From positions 1 to 12,633 of the forward strand of contig RECT01000264.1 in NCBI GenBank assembly GCA_007693875.1: a stretch of 12,633 nt of DNA, read 5' to 3'. The notes under the pieces were generated by a model, which did not search any database, was not told where the DNA came from, and worked only from the letters and a program-made list of their open reading frames with translations. Every line of letters starts with the position of its first letter. The first letter of the stretch is position 1. Position numbers and translations under genes: made by a program. Origin of the DNA: Spirulina sp. DLM2.Bin59. GTDB taxonomy: Bacteria; Cyanobacteriota; Cyanobacteriia; Cyanobacteriales; Spirulinaceae. Below, piece after piece: positions 1 through 6,364 of this stretch.

Positions 1-810
1 GAACTGATTTCCCCCGATGAAGTGGTGATGGTGGCGGCGGCCCCCTTGGTAGCAGTGCAGGTGGAGCGGGGGGGCAAGTTCACCCTAGAACGACAACGGG
101 GAGAGGCGCAGATTATCCCCCTGAAATTGAAAATTCTTGACCTCCTCCACCGTGAAGGTAAATCCCTCCTGGCCCTAAATACAATGCTCTACGCCAGCGA
201 AATTAATGAGCAGGTGGTGCAGCGGAAGCTGGCCATTCGCCGCGAAGGAGCCGAAGCTTTAACCCAACGGGCCGTCATGGCCAAAGCCCTAGCCATTGCC
301 CTCAACCCCGTCACCGTGTTAGACCTCCTCACCGGAGCCACCATTGATGTAGCCCTGATCCTCTCCTTGGGGAAACTCTACGGCCTAGCTATGACCCAAG
401 GGGCGGCGATCGCCCTCCTGCGGCAAATCGCTTGGGGCATGGGGGGCATCACCCTCACGGATCTCCTCACCACCTTGGGACTGAGCGGTGTGAAAACCCT
501 CCTAGGCGTGACCGCTCCCCTCACCGGGGGGGCGAGTTTGTTGCCCTATGTATCCGTGGCGGTGACGCAGGGGGCCGTAGCGGGGGTAATGACAACGGCG
601 ATCGCCCGCATCACCCAAACCTATTTGGCCAACGGAGCCACCTGGGGGCCAGAGGGGCCAAAAACCGTGATTCAGAATATCCTCACCTCCCTTGATGAGC
701 AATCCATTTTGCACCGCATCAAAGCCGAACTAACCGCCAAACTCACAGCCCAACCCCTGCCAACAACGACGCGCCCCCCCTGGGATCAAGATCAATCCGA
801 AACTCGGTAA
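1..810 (+). CDS. DUF697-type GTPase, C-terminal part (5' end outside window)
   Basis: The frame is open from base 1, so the gene is cut by the window edge. The visible 269 residues match the C-terminal half of cyanobacterial Era/HSR1-like GTPases with a DUF697 membrane domain. The segment around VVMVAAAPL, a helical stretch with ALNTMLYASE, then a hydrophobic region starting ALNPVTVLDLLTGATIDVAL with further hydrophobic helices rich in Gly, Ala and Leu, is typical of that family. The nucleotide-binding P-loop would lie upstream of the window and is not seen. The protein is probably membrane-associated; its cellular role is not known to me. The last 68 bp overlap, on the opposite strand, the 3' end of the CHASE2 kinase gene. 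The tail (TTTRPPWDQDQSETR) looks unconserved. The GTPase assignment rests only on the C-terminal domain. Confidence 0.7.
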   Translation, partial: ELISPDEVVMVAAAPLVAVQVERGGKFTLERQRGEAQIIPLKLKILDLLHREGKSLLALNTMLYASEINEQVVQRKLAIRREGAEALTQRAVMAKALAIALNPVTVLDLLTGATIDVALILSLGKLYGLAMTQGAAIALLRQIAWGMGGITLTDLLTTLGLSGVKTLLGVTAPLTGGASLLPYVSVAVTQGAVAGVMTTAIARITQTYLANGATWGPEGPKTVIQNILTSLDEQSILHRIKAELTAKLTAQPLPTTTRPPWDQDQSETR

Positions 811-2989
811 ATTCCCCCGGCACAGATTCCACAACAATATTGCCCTGATGGACAGAAACCAAGGTTTGATGGGCTAAAGATAGCCCCAAACCCGTCCCTT
901 CCCCCGTCGGTTTTGTCGTAAAAAAGGGATCAAAAATCTTCGGTTGATGTTCTGGTAAAATCCCATCACCGTTATCCCGCACCGTGATGCCAATGCGCCC
1001 CCCCTGTTGCCAACTATTGACCGCCAATTGGGGCTGATAATCCGGATCTTGACCCCGTCGCCGCTCCATGGCTTCAAAGGCATTGGTTAAAATATTGATC
1101 ATCGCCTTGGTAAAATCCTTCGCCACCAAAGGCAAAGCCGGACAATCTGGATTCAGGGTAATGGCCTTTTTCACCTGTAAATCCGGCATTTTTGCCCGCA
1201 AATTATGCTCCACCAACTCCACCACATCCCGCAAGAGTTGATTGAGATCGGTCATTTCTGCCTGACCTCCCCCCTCACGGGTATGCTCCAGCATACTGTC
1301 CACAATTTGCTCAATGCGCTGGCCATTATCGCGAATCGTACCTAAATTTTCTTTAAATTCTTCAACAATATCGTCAATAGTATCTTGGCTCTCTAGCGCT
1401 AATTCTAAATCTGCCAATTCTTCCCCTAACTCCGTCGTCAACTCTTCAGAAATACGGGCAAAATTAATCACAAAATTTAACGGATTGCGGATTTCATGGG
1501 CTACCCCAGCGGTGAGGGAACCGAGGGACGCTAACCGTTCTTGGGCGATGATTTGGGCCTGGGCTGTTTGCAACTTAACCAGCGTTGTTTCTAACTGGTT
1601 ATTTTTCTCATCAAGGGATTGATTGGCTGCGCTCAATTCCTCCGTCCGGGCCGCCACCTTTAACTCCAACGTGCGGGCATAGTCTTCAATTTGACGATAG
1701 GACTGCAATAAATAGATCAGCATCGTAATCGCAAACTTTAAACCCGCCCCCGCCGTCAGCGTCAACAACACCGGCAACAGCGGCAACCACCAACTGAGCA
1801 AAAACGCCCCATAACTGCCGAGAATGAGGAGGGCGATCGCCCCTCCAAATTGCACCATGGTTCGGGCGATCGCCGGCCGCGTCAACCCCTCCACCGTCCG
1901 CCAATGGGTAATGGCCACCGTCCCCACCACCGCCCCCAAGAGAATCAGCAACCATTCCACCGGATCAGGAATCGTCCGAATCGGTTGCCGCTTCCCCAGC
2001 GCCGCATCGATTAAAAAGCTGATGGCATTGGCATGGGCCACCACCCCCGACATCTGTTGGGGATTGTGGTAGGGCGTGGGGATAAAATCCTGCAAGCTGG
2101 GGGCAACGGAGCCGATGAGCACAATGCGATCGCGAAACAAATCCGGCGCAATTTCGCCATCAATCACCGCCTGCCAAGAAACCCGTTGAAATTCGTAGGC
2201 TTCATCAGGTTTTCCCCCTTGATCGGGGCCGCGATAGTTGAGAAAGATACTATAACCTTGGGTATCGGCGTTGTGATAACCGCCATCAAAGGCTTCTATT
2301 GGCGAAAAGATGGTATCTCCTAATTGAATCGTATCATTGGGGCCATTTTGAGGCTCTAGACCGGCGGTATTTTTGAGATATTGCCAAGCCACGAGGAAGC
2401 CAAAGGAGATCAGGCTTTCATCGGTTTCTTCTAAATAAACCGTTAATAACAGTCGCCGCACTAAGCCATCAATATCATCGGGAAAATCATTAAAGCCCAC
2501 CTGTTCCGGGGGTAAATCGGGCGGTGGATCGATGGTGCGCCCTGAGCCAAATTCCTCCAGGGTGGCGAGTTTGGGGATGGCTTTACGAATGCCGATTAAA
2601 TTGGGGGTGGATTGCAAAATAGTCTTAAGTTGATCATAGCCTTCTTTAACGGGTACATCGCGATAGATATCGAGACCAATCACCTGGGGATTTTGGTTTT
2701 TAATCACTGTGAGCAATTGGGCCACTTCAGCATCAGAAAAGGGCCAATTGAGGGTGCGGATTTCAGCTTCATCGAAGGTGACGATGACAATGCGATCGTC
2801 GGGGGGCAGGGGGGGGCGCGATCGCATTAGCCAATCATAGGTCGCCAGTTCTCCCAATTGCAGCAAACCCACCCCCCGCAAGAGCAAAACGATCCCCGCA
2901 ACGCCACCAGTAATCATCAGGTTTTGGCCCCAAGGGCGGGTAAGGCTGTGGCGGAATTTACGCCCAAGGTTAGTAAGGGGGGATGGCAT
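743..2989 (-). CDS. CHASE2-domain sensor histidine kinase
   Basis: A complete 748-residue membrane sensor kinase. Residues about 24-44 form a first hydrophobic segment. Residues about 50-330 are an extracytoplasmic CHASE2 sensor domain, with the typical YDWLMRSRPPLPPDDRIVIV start and RIVLIGSVAPSLQD near its end. Hydrophobic segments follow at about 343-361, 380-400 and 402-428, then a coiled coil (about 432-480). The HisKA phosphoacceptor is His498 in HEIRNP. The ATPase domain has an N box (Asn632, Asn636), a G1 box DNGDG (672-676), FDPFFTTK, and a G2 box GTGLGL (698-703). The ligand of CHASE2 is unknown. The start is the first ATG of a frame matching the domain; no good Shine-Dalgarno is visible. 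It lies 101 bp downstream of the response regulator gene on the same strand, so co-transcription is possible, but the true cognate partner of that regulator is more likely the kinase at 8646. Its first 71 bp are repeated at 11645-11721. Confidence 0.9.
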   Translation of the reverse strand: MPSPLTNLGRKFRHSLTRPWGQNLMITGGVAGIVLLLRGVGLLQLGELATYDWLMRSRPPLPPDDRIVIVTFDEAEIRTLNWPFSDAEVAQLLTVIKNQNPQVIGLDIYRDVPVKEGYDQLKTILQSTPNLIGIRKAIPKLATLEEFGSGRTIDPPPDLPPEQVGFNDFPDDIDGLVRRLLLTVYLEETDESLISFGFLVAWQYLKNTAGLEPQNGPNDTIQLGDTIFSPIEAFDGGYHNADTQGYSIFLNYRGPDQGGKPDEAYEFQRVSWQAVIDGEIAPDLFRDRIVLIGSVAPSLQDFIPTPYHNPQQMSGVVAHANAISFLIDAALGKRQPIRTIPDPVEWLLILLGAVVGTVAITHWRTVEGLTRPAIARTMVQFGGAIALLILGSYGAFLLSWWLPLLPVLLTLTAGAGLKFAITMLIYLLQSYRQIEDYARTLELKVAARTEELSAANQSLDEKNNQLETTLVKLQTAQAQIIAQERLASLGSLTAGVAHEIRNPLNFVINFARISEELTTELGEELADLELALESQDTIDDIVEEFKENLGTIRDNGQRIEQIVDSMLEHTREGGGQAEMTDLNQLLRDVVELVEHNLRAKMPDLQVKKAITLNPDCPALPLVAKDFTKAMINILTNAFEAMERRRGQDPDYQPQLAVNSWQQGGRIGITVRDNGDGILPEHQPKIFDPFFTTKPTGEGTGLGLSLAHQTLVSVHQGNIVVESVPGEFTEFRIDLDPRGGASLLAGVGL
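2919..2989 (-). repeat. Left copy of a long direct repeat (5' end of CHASE2 kinase gene)
   Basis: This 71-bp stretch codes for the first residues of the CHASE2 kinase, MPSPLTNLG through RPWGQN. It recurs in the same orientation at 11645-11721. The 29 bases 2919-2947 are identical to 11645-11673. The rest has 9 scattered mismatches by hand alignment and a 6-base, in-frame gap, leaving reading frame and start codon intact in both copies. The two copies bracket ccaR, pecBACEF, cpcL and ccaS. Confidence 0.85.
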
Positions 2990-3037
2990 TGTGGAGAGGT
3001 CAGTGGAATTAGCCGGGGCAGTGGGCAGAATTGTGAA

Positions 3038-3065
3038 ATCTTATCGATTTTAACAAATTTTGCAA
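3038..3065 (-). promoter_or_regulatory. Possible promoter for the CHASE2 kinase gene
   Basis: On the minus strand TTGCAA (3060-3065) is followed after 16 bases by TAAGAT (3038-3043), a moderate fit to a sigma-70 promoter about 50 bp ahead of the kinase start. It would let the kinase be transcribed separately from the response regulator gene upstream. The region is AT-rich, so chance matches are likely. Confidence 0.25.
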
Positions 3066-3090
3066 TCGTGGAGCAATGCCGTGCTATTTT

Positions 3091-3768
3091 CTACGCAAAA
3101 GACTTCAGCCGATAGCCGATGCCATACACCGTTTCAATAAAATCTTCATCTGCACCAGCGGCTTTGAGTTTTTGCCTTAAGCTTCTGATATGCACTTTTA
3201 CGGCATGTTCCTCTGGAGAAGATTCGGTCTTCCAAAGGTTTTCAATAATCACACTGCGACTCAGCACGCGGCGATTATTACGAAGTAGCAATTCTAATAA
3301 ACTAAATTCCTTTGGCGTTAGTCGAAGAAAGTTATGATGATAACTGACCTCAAACGTACTAGGATTTAACTGCAATCCCCCCCACTCTAGAATCGGAGGC
3401 ATGACATTACTGCCTCGTCTCAGCAGGGCGCGAATCCGAGCGAAAAGCTCACCTAAATCAATGGGCTTAACGATGTAATCATCAGCACCAGCATCTAAGC
3501 CAGTAATTTTATCGCTAATCGTGTCCCGTGCGGTAATCATCAAGACGGGCATTTGATAACCGTGCGATCGCAATCGCTGACAAAGGGCAAACCCATCAAT
3601 GACCGGTAACATGATGTCCAGTAACATTAAATCATAGTCAAACACCTTCACAAAATCCCAGCCCTGCTCACCATCCTCTGCCAAGTCAACAACATACTGT
3701 TGATCCGTCATCGCTTCTGCCAGCGTCTCTGCCAGGGGAATATCATCTTCCACTAAAAGAATTCTCAT
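3091..3768 (-). CDS. ccaR: CcaR-like OmpR/PhoB-family response regulator
   Basis: A 225-residue two-domain regulator. The receiver domain (1 to about 118) has acidic residues Asp8 and Asp9, phosphoacceptor Asp51 in LLDIMLP, Thr79 and Lys101 in KPIDLGE. The winged-helix DNA-binding domain (about 127-223) has a recognition helix around HAVKVHIRSLRQKLKAAG (188-205) and the wing IETVYGIGYRL. The wording of the whole protein (VEDDIPLAETLAEAM, ARDTISDKITGLDAGADDY, PSTFEVSYHHN, LLLRNNRRVLSRS) closely follows Synechocystis CcaR as I remember it, more closely than generic RpaA/RpaB/PhoB proteins. CcaR is activated by the green/red sensor CcaS and turns on the cpcL (cpcG2) promoter. Here the gene is divergent from pecB, with G-box-like repeats in between, which fits control of the pec-cpcL operon and perhaps autoregulation. 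No clear Shine-Dalgarno precedes the ATG. Confidence 0.9.
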   Translation of the reverse strand: MRILLVEDDIPLAETLAEAMTDQQYVVDLAEDGEQGWDFVKVFDYDLMLLDIMLPVIDGFALCQRLRSHGYQMPVLMITARDTISDKITGLDAGADDYIVKPIDLGELFARIRALLRRGSNVMPPILEWGGLQLNPSTFEVSYHHNFLRLTPKEFSLLELLLRNNRRVLSRSVIIENLWKTESSPEEHAVKVHIRSLRQKLKAAGADEDFIETVYGIGYRLKSFA

Positions 3769-3975
3769 GTGACATGGATCACCAAAGTCTACTCTTTAAA
3801 TTTGCTCTAACGAGCAGGTTTTCAGAATTTGAAAGCCTAAGACTCCTCACCCTGAAGGGCTAGGATTTTGAGATCACATAGCAGATGTGGGCAGAGCCTG
3901 ACTCCTACCATTTCAATTAATGGGGAATCACCTGAGTATAAAGGCAGGGGGGGCCAACTAACGTTATGTGAAGAA

Positions 3976-4010
3976 CTGTAAAGCATTGGTGATGTAAAGA
4001 GATGTAAAGA
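3976..4010 (-). promoter_or_regulatory. Three CTTTACA elements facing ccaR
   Basis: On the plus strand GATGTAAAGA occurs twice in tandem (3991-4000 and 4001-4010), and a third CTGTAAAGCA lies at 3976-3985. Read on the minus strand these are CTTTACATCT/C, CTTTACATCA and CTTTACAGTT, sharing the CTTTAC core of the pecB-side pair but pointing the other way. Spacing between cores is 10 and 16 bp rather than 11. They may be weaker or autoregulatory CcaR sites; binding is inferred only. Confidence 0.5.
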
Positions 4011-4029
4011 TTGACCCATTTTTTGGCAT

Positions 4030-4051
4030 CTTTCCGAATTCTTTACAACTT
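4030..4051 (+). promoter_or_regulatory. G-box-like tandem CcaR operator of the pec operon
   Basis: Two directly abutting 11-mers, CTTTCCGAATT (4030-4040) and CTTTACAACTT (4041-4051). The CcaR G-box motif I remember from the Synechocystis cpcG2 promoter is CTTTNCNATTT in tandem. Each copy here fits at every fixed position except the ninth base. An 11-bp tandem is the usual layout for an OmpR-family dimer on one DNA face. It sits about 105 bp ahead of the pecB start, in front of a possible -35 at 4052. A third, much weaker 11-mer may follow (4052-4062). Confidence 0.7.
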
Positions 4052-4081
4052 TTGTACCTATTTCCTTCCCTTTGCTACGGT
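4052..4081 (+). promoter_or_regulatory. Possible pecB promoter core
   Basis: TTGTAC (4052-4057), an 18-bp spacer and TACGGT (4076-4081), with TG at 4073-4074 giving an extended -10. The hexamers are poor matches, as expected for an activator-dependent promoter. The operator pair ends exactly at the -35, the arrangement expected for OmpR-type activation. Only a transcript start map would settle it. Confidence 0.3.
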
Positions 4082-4093
4082 AAGCTCCTTACC
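4079..4093 (+). repeat. Short inverted repeat in the pecB leader
   Basis: GGTAAG (4079-4084) and CTTACC (4088-4093) form a perfect 6-bp stem with a 3-base loop, near the expected 5' end of the pec transcript. It could stabilise the mRNA. It is small and could be chance. Confidence 0.3.
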
Positions 4094-4155
4094 CATGTGG
4101 ATTAAGGGCAACACCTTGCCGCACAAACCCTAGAAAAATTAGGAGAACCTACACC

Positions 4156-4674
4156 ATGTTGGATGCTTTTTCCCGAGTTGTGGCCCAAGCCGATTCCCAG
4201 GGTACATACCTGAATGATGACCAAGTGAACGCCTTAGCGGCCATGGTTGCCGACAGTAACAAACGGTTGGATGTGGTTAACCGTCTGACCAGTAGTGCTG
4301 CCGCGATTACCTCCAATGCTTACCGGGCTTTGGTGTCTGAACAACCTCAAGTTTTTGGCCCGGGCGGTGCTTGCTTTCACCATCGTAATCAAGCCGCCTG
4401 CCTGCGGGATTTAGGTTTCGTCCTGCGTTATGTCACCTATTCGATGTTGGCGGGTGATGCCAGTGTGATGGATGATCGCTGCCTCAATGGTTTACGGGAA
4501 ACCTACCAAGCTTTGGGTACACCGGGGGCAACCGTCGCTTCTGGGATTAGCAAAATGAAAGATGCAGCCGTGGCGATCGCCAACGACTCCAGTGGCATCA
4601 CCCGGGGTGATTGCAAGTCCCTCATGTCAGAATTAGCCGGTTACTTTGACCGTGCGGCGGCTGCTGTTGCTTAA
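4156..4674 (+). CDS. pecB: Phycoerythrocyanin beta subunit
   Basis: 172 residues, the usual length for PecB. With the alpha subunit it forms the yellow-green-absorbing PEC discs at the distal ends of phycobilisome rods. Bilin-binding Cys82 (ACLRDLGF, the classical beta-84) and Cys153 (GDCKSL, the classical beta-155) are both present and expected to carry phycocyanobilin. FGPGGACFHHRNQAAC and YVTYSMLAGDASVMDDRCLNGLRETYQALGTPG separate it from CpcB, which has PGGN-Y-NRRMAAC, and from phycoerythrin beta. The Asn72 that is methylated in CpcB aligns with Ala72 here, as I recall for other PecB proteins. A strong AGGAGA (4141-4146) precedes the ATG. First gene of the operon, 66 bp ahead of pecA. Confidence 0.96.
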   Translation: MLDAFSRVVAQADSQGTYLNDDQVNALAAMVADSNKRLDVVNRLTSSAAAITSNAYRALVSEQPQVFGPGGACFHHRNQAACLRDLGFVLRYVTYSMLAGDASVMDDRCLNGLRETYQALGTPGATVASGISKMKDAAVAIANDSSGITRGDCKSLMSELAGYFDRAAAAVA

Positions 4675-4740
4675 TATCCAGTGATTTGAATTTGTGTTTT
4701 CGCCATTGTTTTACATTTTAACTAAGGAGACCTATTCCCC

Positions 4741-5229
4741 ATGAAAACCCCTTTAACTGAGGCCATCTCTGCCGCTGATTCTCGCGGTGCTTATCTGAGC
4801 AATACCGAAATGCAGGCTATTTTTGGTCGGTTTAACCGTGCCAGTGCTGGTTTAGATGCTGCCAAAGCCTTCAACCAAAATGGTCAAGCCTGGGCCGAAG
4901 CTGCCGCCAACCATGTTTATCACAAATTTCCCTACACCACCCAAATGGAAGGCTCCCAGTATGCCTCTACACCTGAAGGTAAATCTAAGTGTGTGCGGGA
5001 TATCAGCCATTATCTGCGGACGATCAGCTATTGCTGTGTCGTGGGTGGTACCGGGCCATTAGATGAATATGTAATTGCTGGTGTCAAAGAATTTAATGCG
5101 GCCCTTGGTTTGTCGCCCAGTTGGTATGTTGCCGCCCTGGAATTTGTGCGTGATAACCATGGTTTATCCGGGGATGTGGGTGGTGAAGCAAACATCTATC
5201 TCAATTATGCAATTAATGCATTGAGCTAA
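4741..5229 (+). CDS. pecA: Phycoerythrocyanin alpha subunit
   Basis: 162 residues, full family length, with the PecA signature from MKTPLTEAI to NYAINALS. Cys84 (KCVRD) is the attachment site of phycoviolobilin, the chromophore that gives PEC its absorption near 570 nm. The neighbouring pecE/pecF products would attach and isomerise it. Cys98 and Cys99 (ISYCCVVGG) are the redox-active pair that modulates alpha-PEC photochemistry in Mastigocladus, as I recall. AAGGAGA (4724-4730) precedes the ATG. The gene is followed by a 237-bp gap with a long hairpin before pecC, consistent with a short abundant pecBA message. Confidence 0.96.
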   Translation: MKTPLTEAISAADSRGAYLSNTEMQAIFGRFNRASAGLDAAKAFNQNGQAWAEAAANHVYHKFPYTTQMEGSQYASTPEGKSKCVRDISHYLRTISYCCVVGGTGPLDEYVIAGVKEFNAALGLSPSWYVAALEFVRDNHGLSGDVGGEANIYLNYAINALS

Positions 5230-5334
5230 TCACTGGTAAGCAGAAAGCTGGGATTAGTTGACGAAATTCTTACATGGTAATCTTGCTTTTTTTTGAAGCA
5301 TTATTGCCACCAACCTAGCAGATTTTTGTACTCA

Positions 5335-5367
5335 TGAAACCCCTCTCAATGAGGGCAAGGGGTTTCA
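5335..5367 (+). repeat. Hairpin between pecA and pecC, with a competing inner hairpin
   Basis: TGAAACCCCT (5335-5344) and AGGGGTTTCA (5358-5367) form a perfect 10-bp stem around a 13-base loop. Inside, CCCTC (5341-5345) and GAGGG (5351-5355) can form an alternative 5-bp stem that shares bases with the first. The stem is followed by A residues, not a T run, so it is not a standard intrinsic terminator. Its place behind pecBA suggests an mRNA-processing or 3'-end-stabilising structure that keeps linker mRNA below subunit mRNA, as known between cpcBA and its linker genes. Confidence 0.7.
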
Positions 5368-5454
5368 AAAAATGTCTCATGGATAAAGAAACTGCTATGT
5401 GCAAGGCAGGCGTTAACTAATTCTCCTTTCTGTTTTTTGCATCTTGTTACTTAT

Positions 5455-5459
5455 GGAGA
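5455..5459 (+). promoter_or_regulatory. Ribosome binding site deciding the pecC start
   Basis: GGAGA stands 7 bases ahead of the ATG at 5467 and resembles the sites before pecB and pecA. The in-frame ATG ten codons earlier (5437) has no such site, and its extra residues MHLVTYGDRI are translated from the ribosome binding site region. Confidence 0.75.
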
Positions 5460-5466
5460 CCGAATC

Positions 5467-6288
5467 ATGAGCTTAATGGCATCCCGATTGGGGATTGGTG
5501 AAGTAATTGGCGAAAAAGTTGAACTTCGCCAAAATTGGAATGAAGATAACCTACAGCAGGTTTTTCGAGCCGCCTATACCCATGTGTTTGGCCGAGAAGG
5601 ATTAGCCCTCAGTGAGGCTTTTGCCAGTGCTGAGGCGTTGCTGAGGAATGGCAAAATCACTGTGCGTCAGTTCGTTGAAGCTTTGGCACAGTCAGACTAC
5701 TATAAAGAACGTTTTTTTTCTTGCAATTCTCAAGTTCGATTCATTGAACTGAATTACAAACATCTTTTGGGGCGTGCTCCCTACGATCAATCTGAGATTG
5801 CCTACCATGTTGATCTCTATGCCTATCAAGGCTATGGGGCAGAGATTGCATCCTACTTTGACAGTCCTGAATATAACGATGCTTTTGGGGATTCTATTGT
5901 CCCTTATTACCGAGGATTTCAATCCATTCCTGGGATGAAACAGGTTGGGTTCAATCGCTTGTTTCAATTGTATCGAGGCAACGGGAGTAGCGACAATGCG
6001 CAAAGGGCAGGGAAAAGTCCTCGCTTACAGCGGCAGGTTGCCATGAATCTGTCCAGCATTATTGTCCCCTCTTTCCAACCCATGGAATCTATGACGGGGT
6101 TGGGTGTGAGTCCTGTAGAGGGAGACAAGCGAGTGTTTATCGTAGAAGTCATTCAGGGGGGCAGTAAAACCCCAGTGGCAATACGTCGGAGCCGAAAGGT
6201 CTACACCGTTCCCTTTGATCAACTCTCGACTCGGTATCAGGAAATTCACCAACGTGGTGGCAAAATCCTTCGGATCACACCGGTTTAG
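5467..6288 (+). CDS. pecC: Phycoerythrocyanin-associated rod linker
   Basis: 273 residues from the chosen start, close to the usual PecC length. Residues about 17-145 form a PBS linker domain (PF00427 type), with the conserved stretches FIELNYKHLLGRAPYDQSEIAYH and IVPYYRGF. Residues about 160-215 are a low-conservation connector. Residues about 219-272 form a CpcD-like domain (PF01383 type), from RVFIVEVIQGG to GGKILRITPV. The linker joins PEC hexamers to the outer phycocyanin discs and tunes their energy transfer. LNYKHLLGRAPYDQSEIA is shared with PecC proteins I know, which supports PecC over CpcC. A hairpin (6298-6328) follows directly. Confidence 0.92.
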   Translation: MSLMASRLGIGEVIGEKVELRQNWNEDNLQQVFRAAYTHVFGREGLALSEAFASAEALLRNGKITVRQFVEALAQSDYYKERFFSCNSQVRFIELNYKHLLGRAPYDQSEIAYHVDLYAYQGYGAEIASYFDSPEYNDAFGDSIVPYYRGFQSIPGMKQVGFNRLFQLYRGNGSSDNAQRAGKSPRLQRQVAMNLSSIIVPSFQPMESMTGLGVSPVEGDKRVFIVEVIQGGSKTPVAIRRSRKVYTVPFDQLSTRYQEIHQRGGKILRITPV

Positions 6289-6297
6289 ATTGGCCAG

Positions 6298-6328
6298 TAT
6301 TTCTGGGTTGATGGTCTACCCAGAAATA
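6298..6328 (+). repeat. Hairpin between pecC and pecE
   Basis: TATTTCTGGGT (6298-6308) and ACCCAGAAATA (6318-6328) form a perfect 11-bp stem with a 9-base loop, starting 9 bases after the pecC stop. What follows has no clean T run, only CTATTTTG a few bases on. It may be a partial terminator or an RNase-protecting 3' end lowering expression of the lyase genes relative to pecBAC. The pairing is unambiguous; the function is inferred. Confidence 0.7.
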
Positions 6329-6364
6329 ATGCTGTCTATTTTGACTGTTATCGCTCAATAACTC

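Larger units (their letters stand above)
3769..4155. promoter_or_regulatory. Divergent control region between ccaR and pecB
   Basis: 387 bp without a credible gene. The pecB side carries a tandem CTTT-type pair at 4030-4051. The ccaR side carries three minus-strand CTTTACA elements between 3976 and 4010. On the minus strand a TATACT hexamer (3935-3940) could be a -10 for ccaR, giving a leader of about 160 nt, but no good -35 stands 17 bp ahead (CGTTAG). The stretch 3781-3930 shows nothing I can interpret. The layout, with an activator gene and its target operon diverging from shared operators, resembles the Synechocystis ccaR-cpcG2 intergenic region. Confidence 0.7.

Noticed and set aside
1314..2323. 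Plus-strand ORFs across the CHASE2 kinase gene
   Set aside because: They are antisense shadows of a well-supported kinase and show no domain of their own.
3837..4019. 60-codon minus-strand ORF in the ccaR-pecB gap
   Set aside because: It runs over the operator repeats, has no ribosome binding site or family resemblance, and its composition is not protein-like.
4156..5229. Phycocyanin (cpcBA) or phycoerythrin (cpeBA) genes
   Set aside because: Key stretches (GGACFHHRNQAAC, ISYCCVVGGTGPLDEY) and the adjacent pecE/pecF are specific for phycoerythrocyanin.
5284..5296. T-rich run after pecA as an intrinsic terminator
   Set aside because: No GC-rich stem directly precedes it, only TGCTT/AAGCA flanking the T run itself.
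5437..5466. Upstream ATG for pecC
   Set aside because: The added ten residues are translated from the Shine-Dalgarno region; the ATG at 5467 has GGAGA at proper spacing and matches PecC N-termini.
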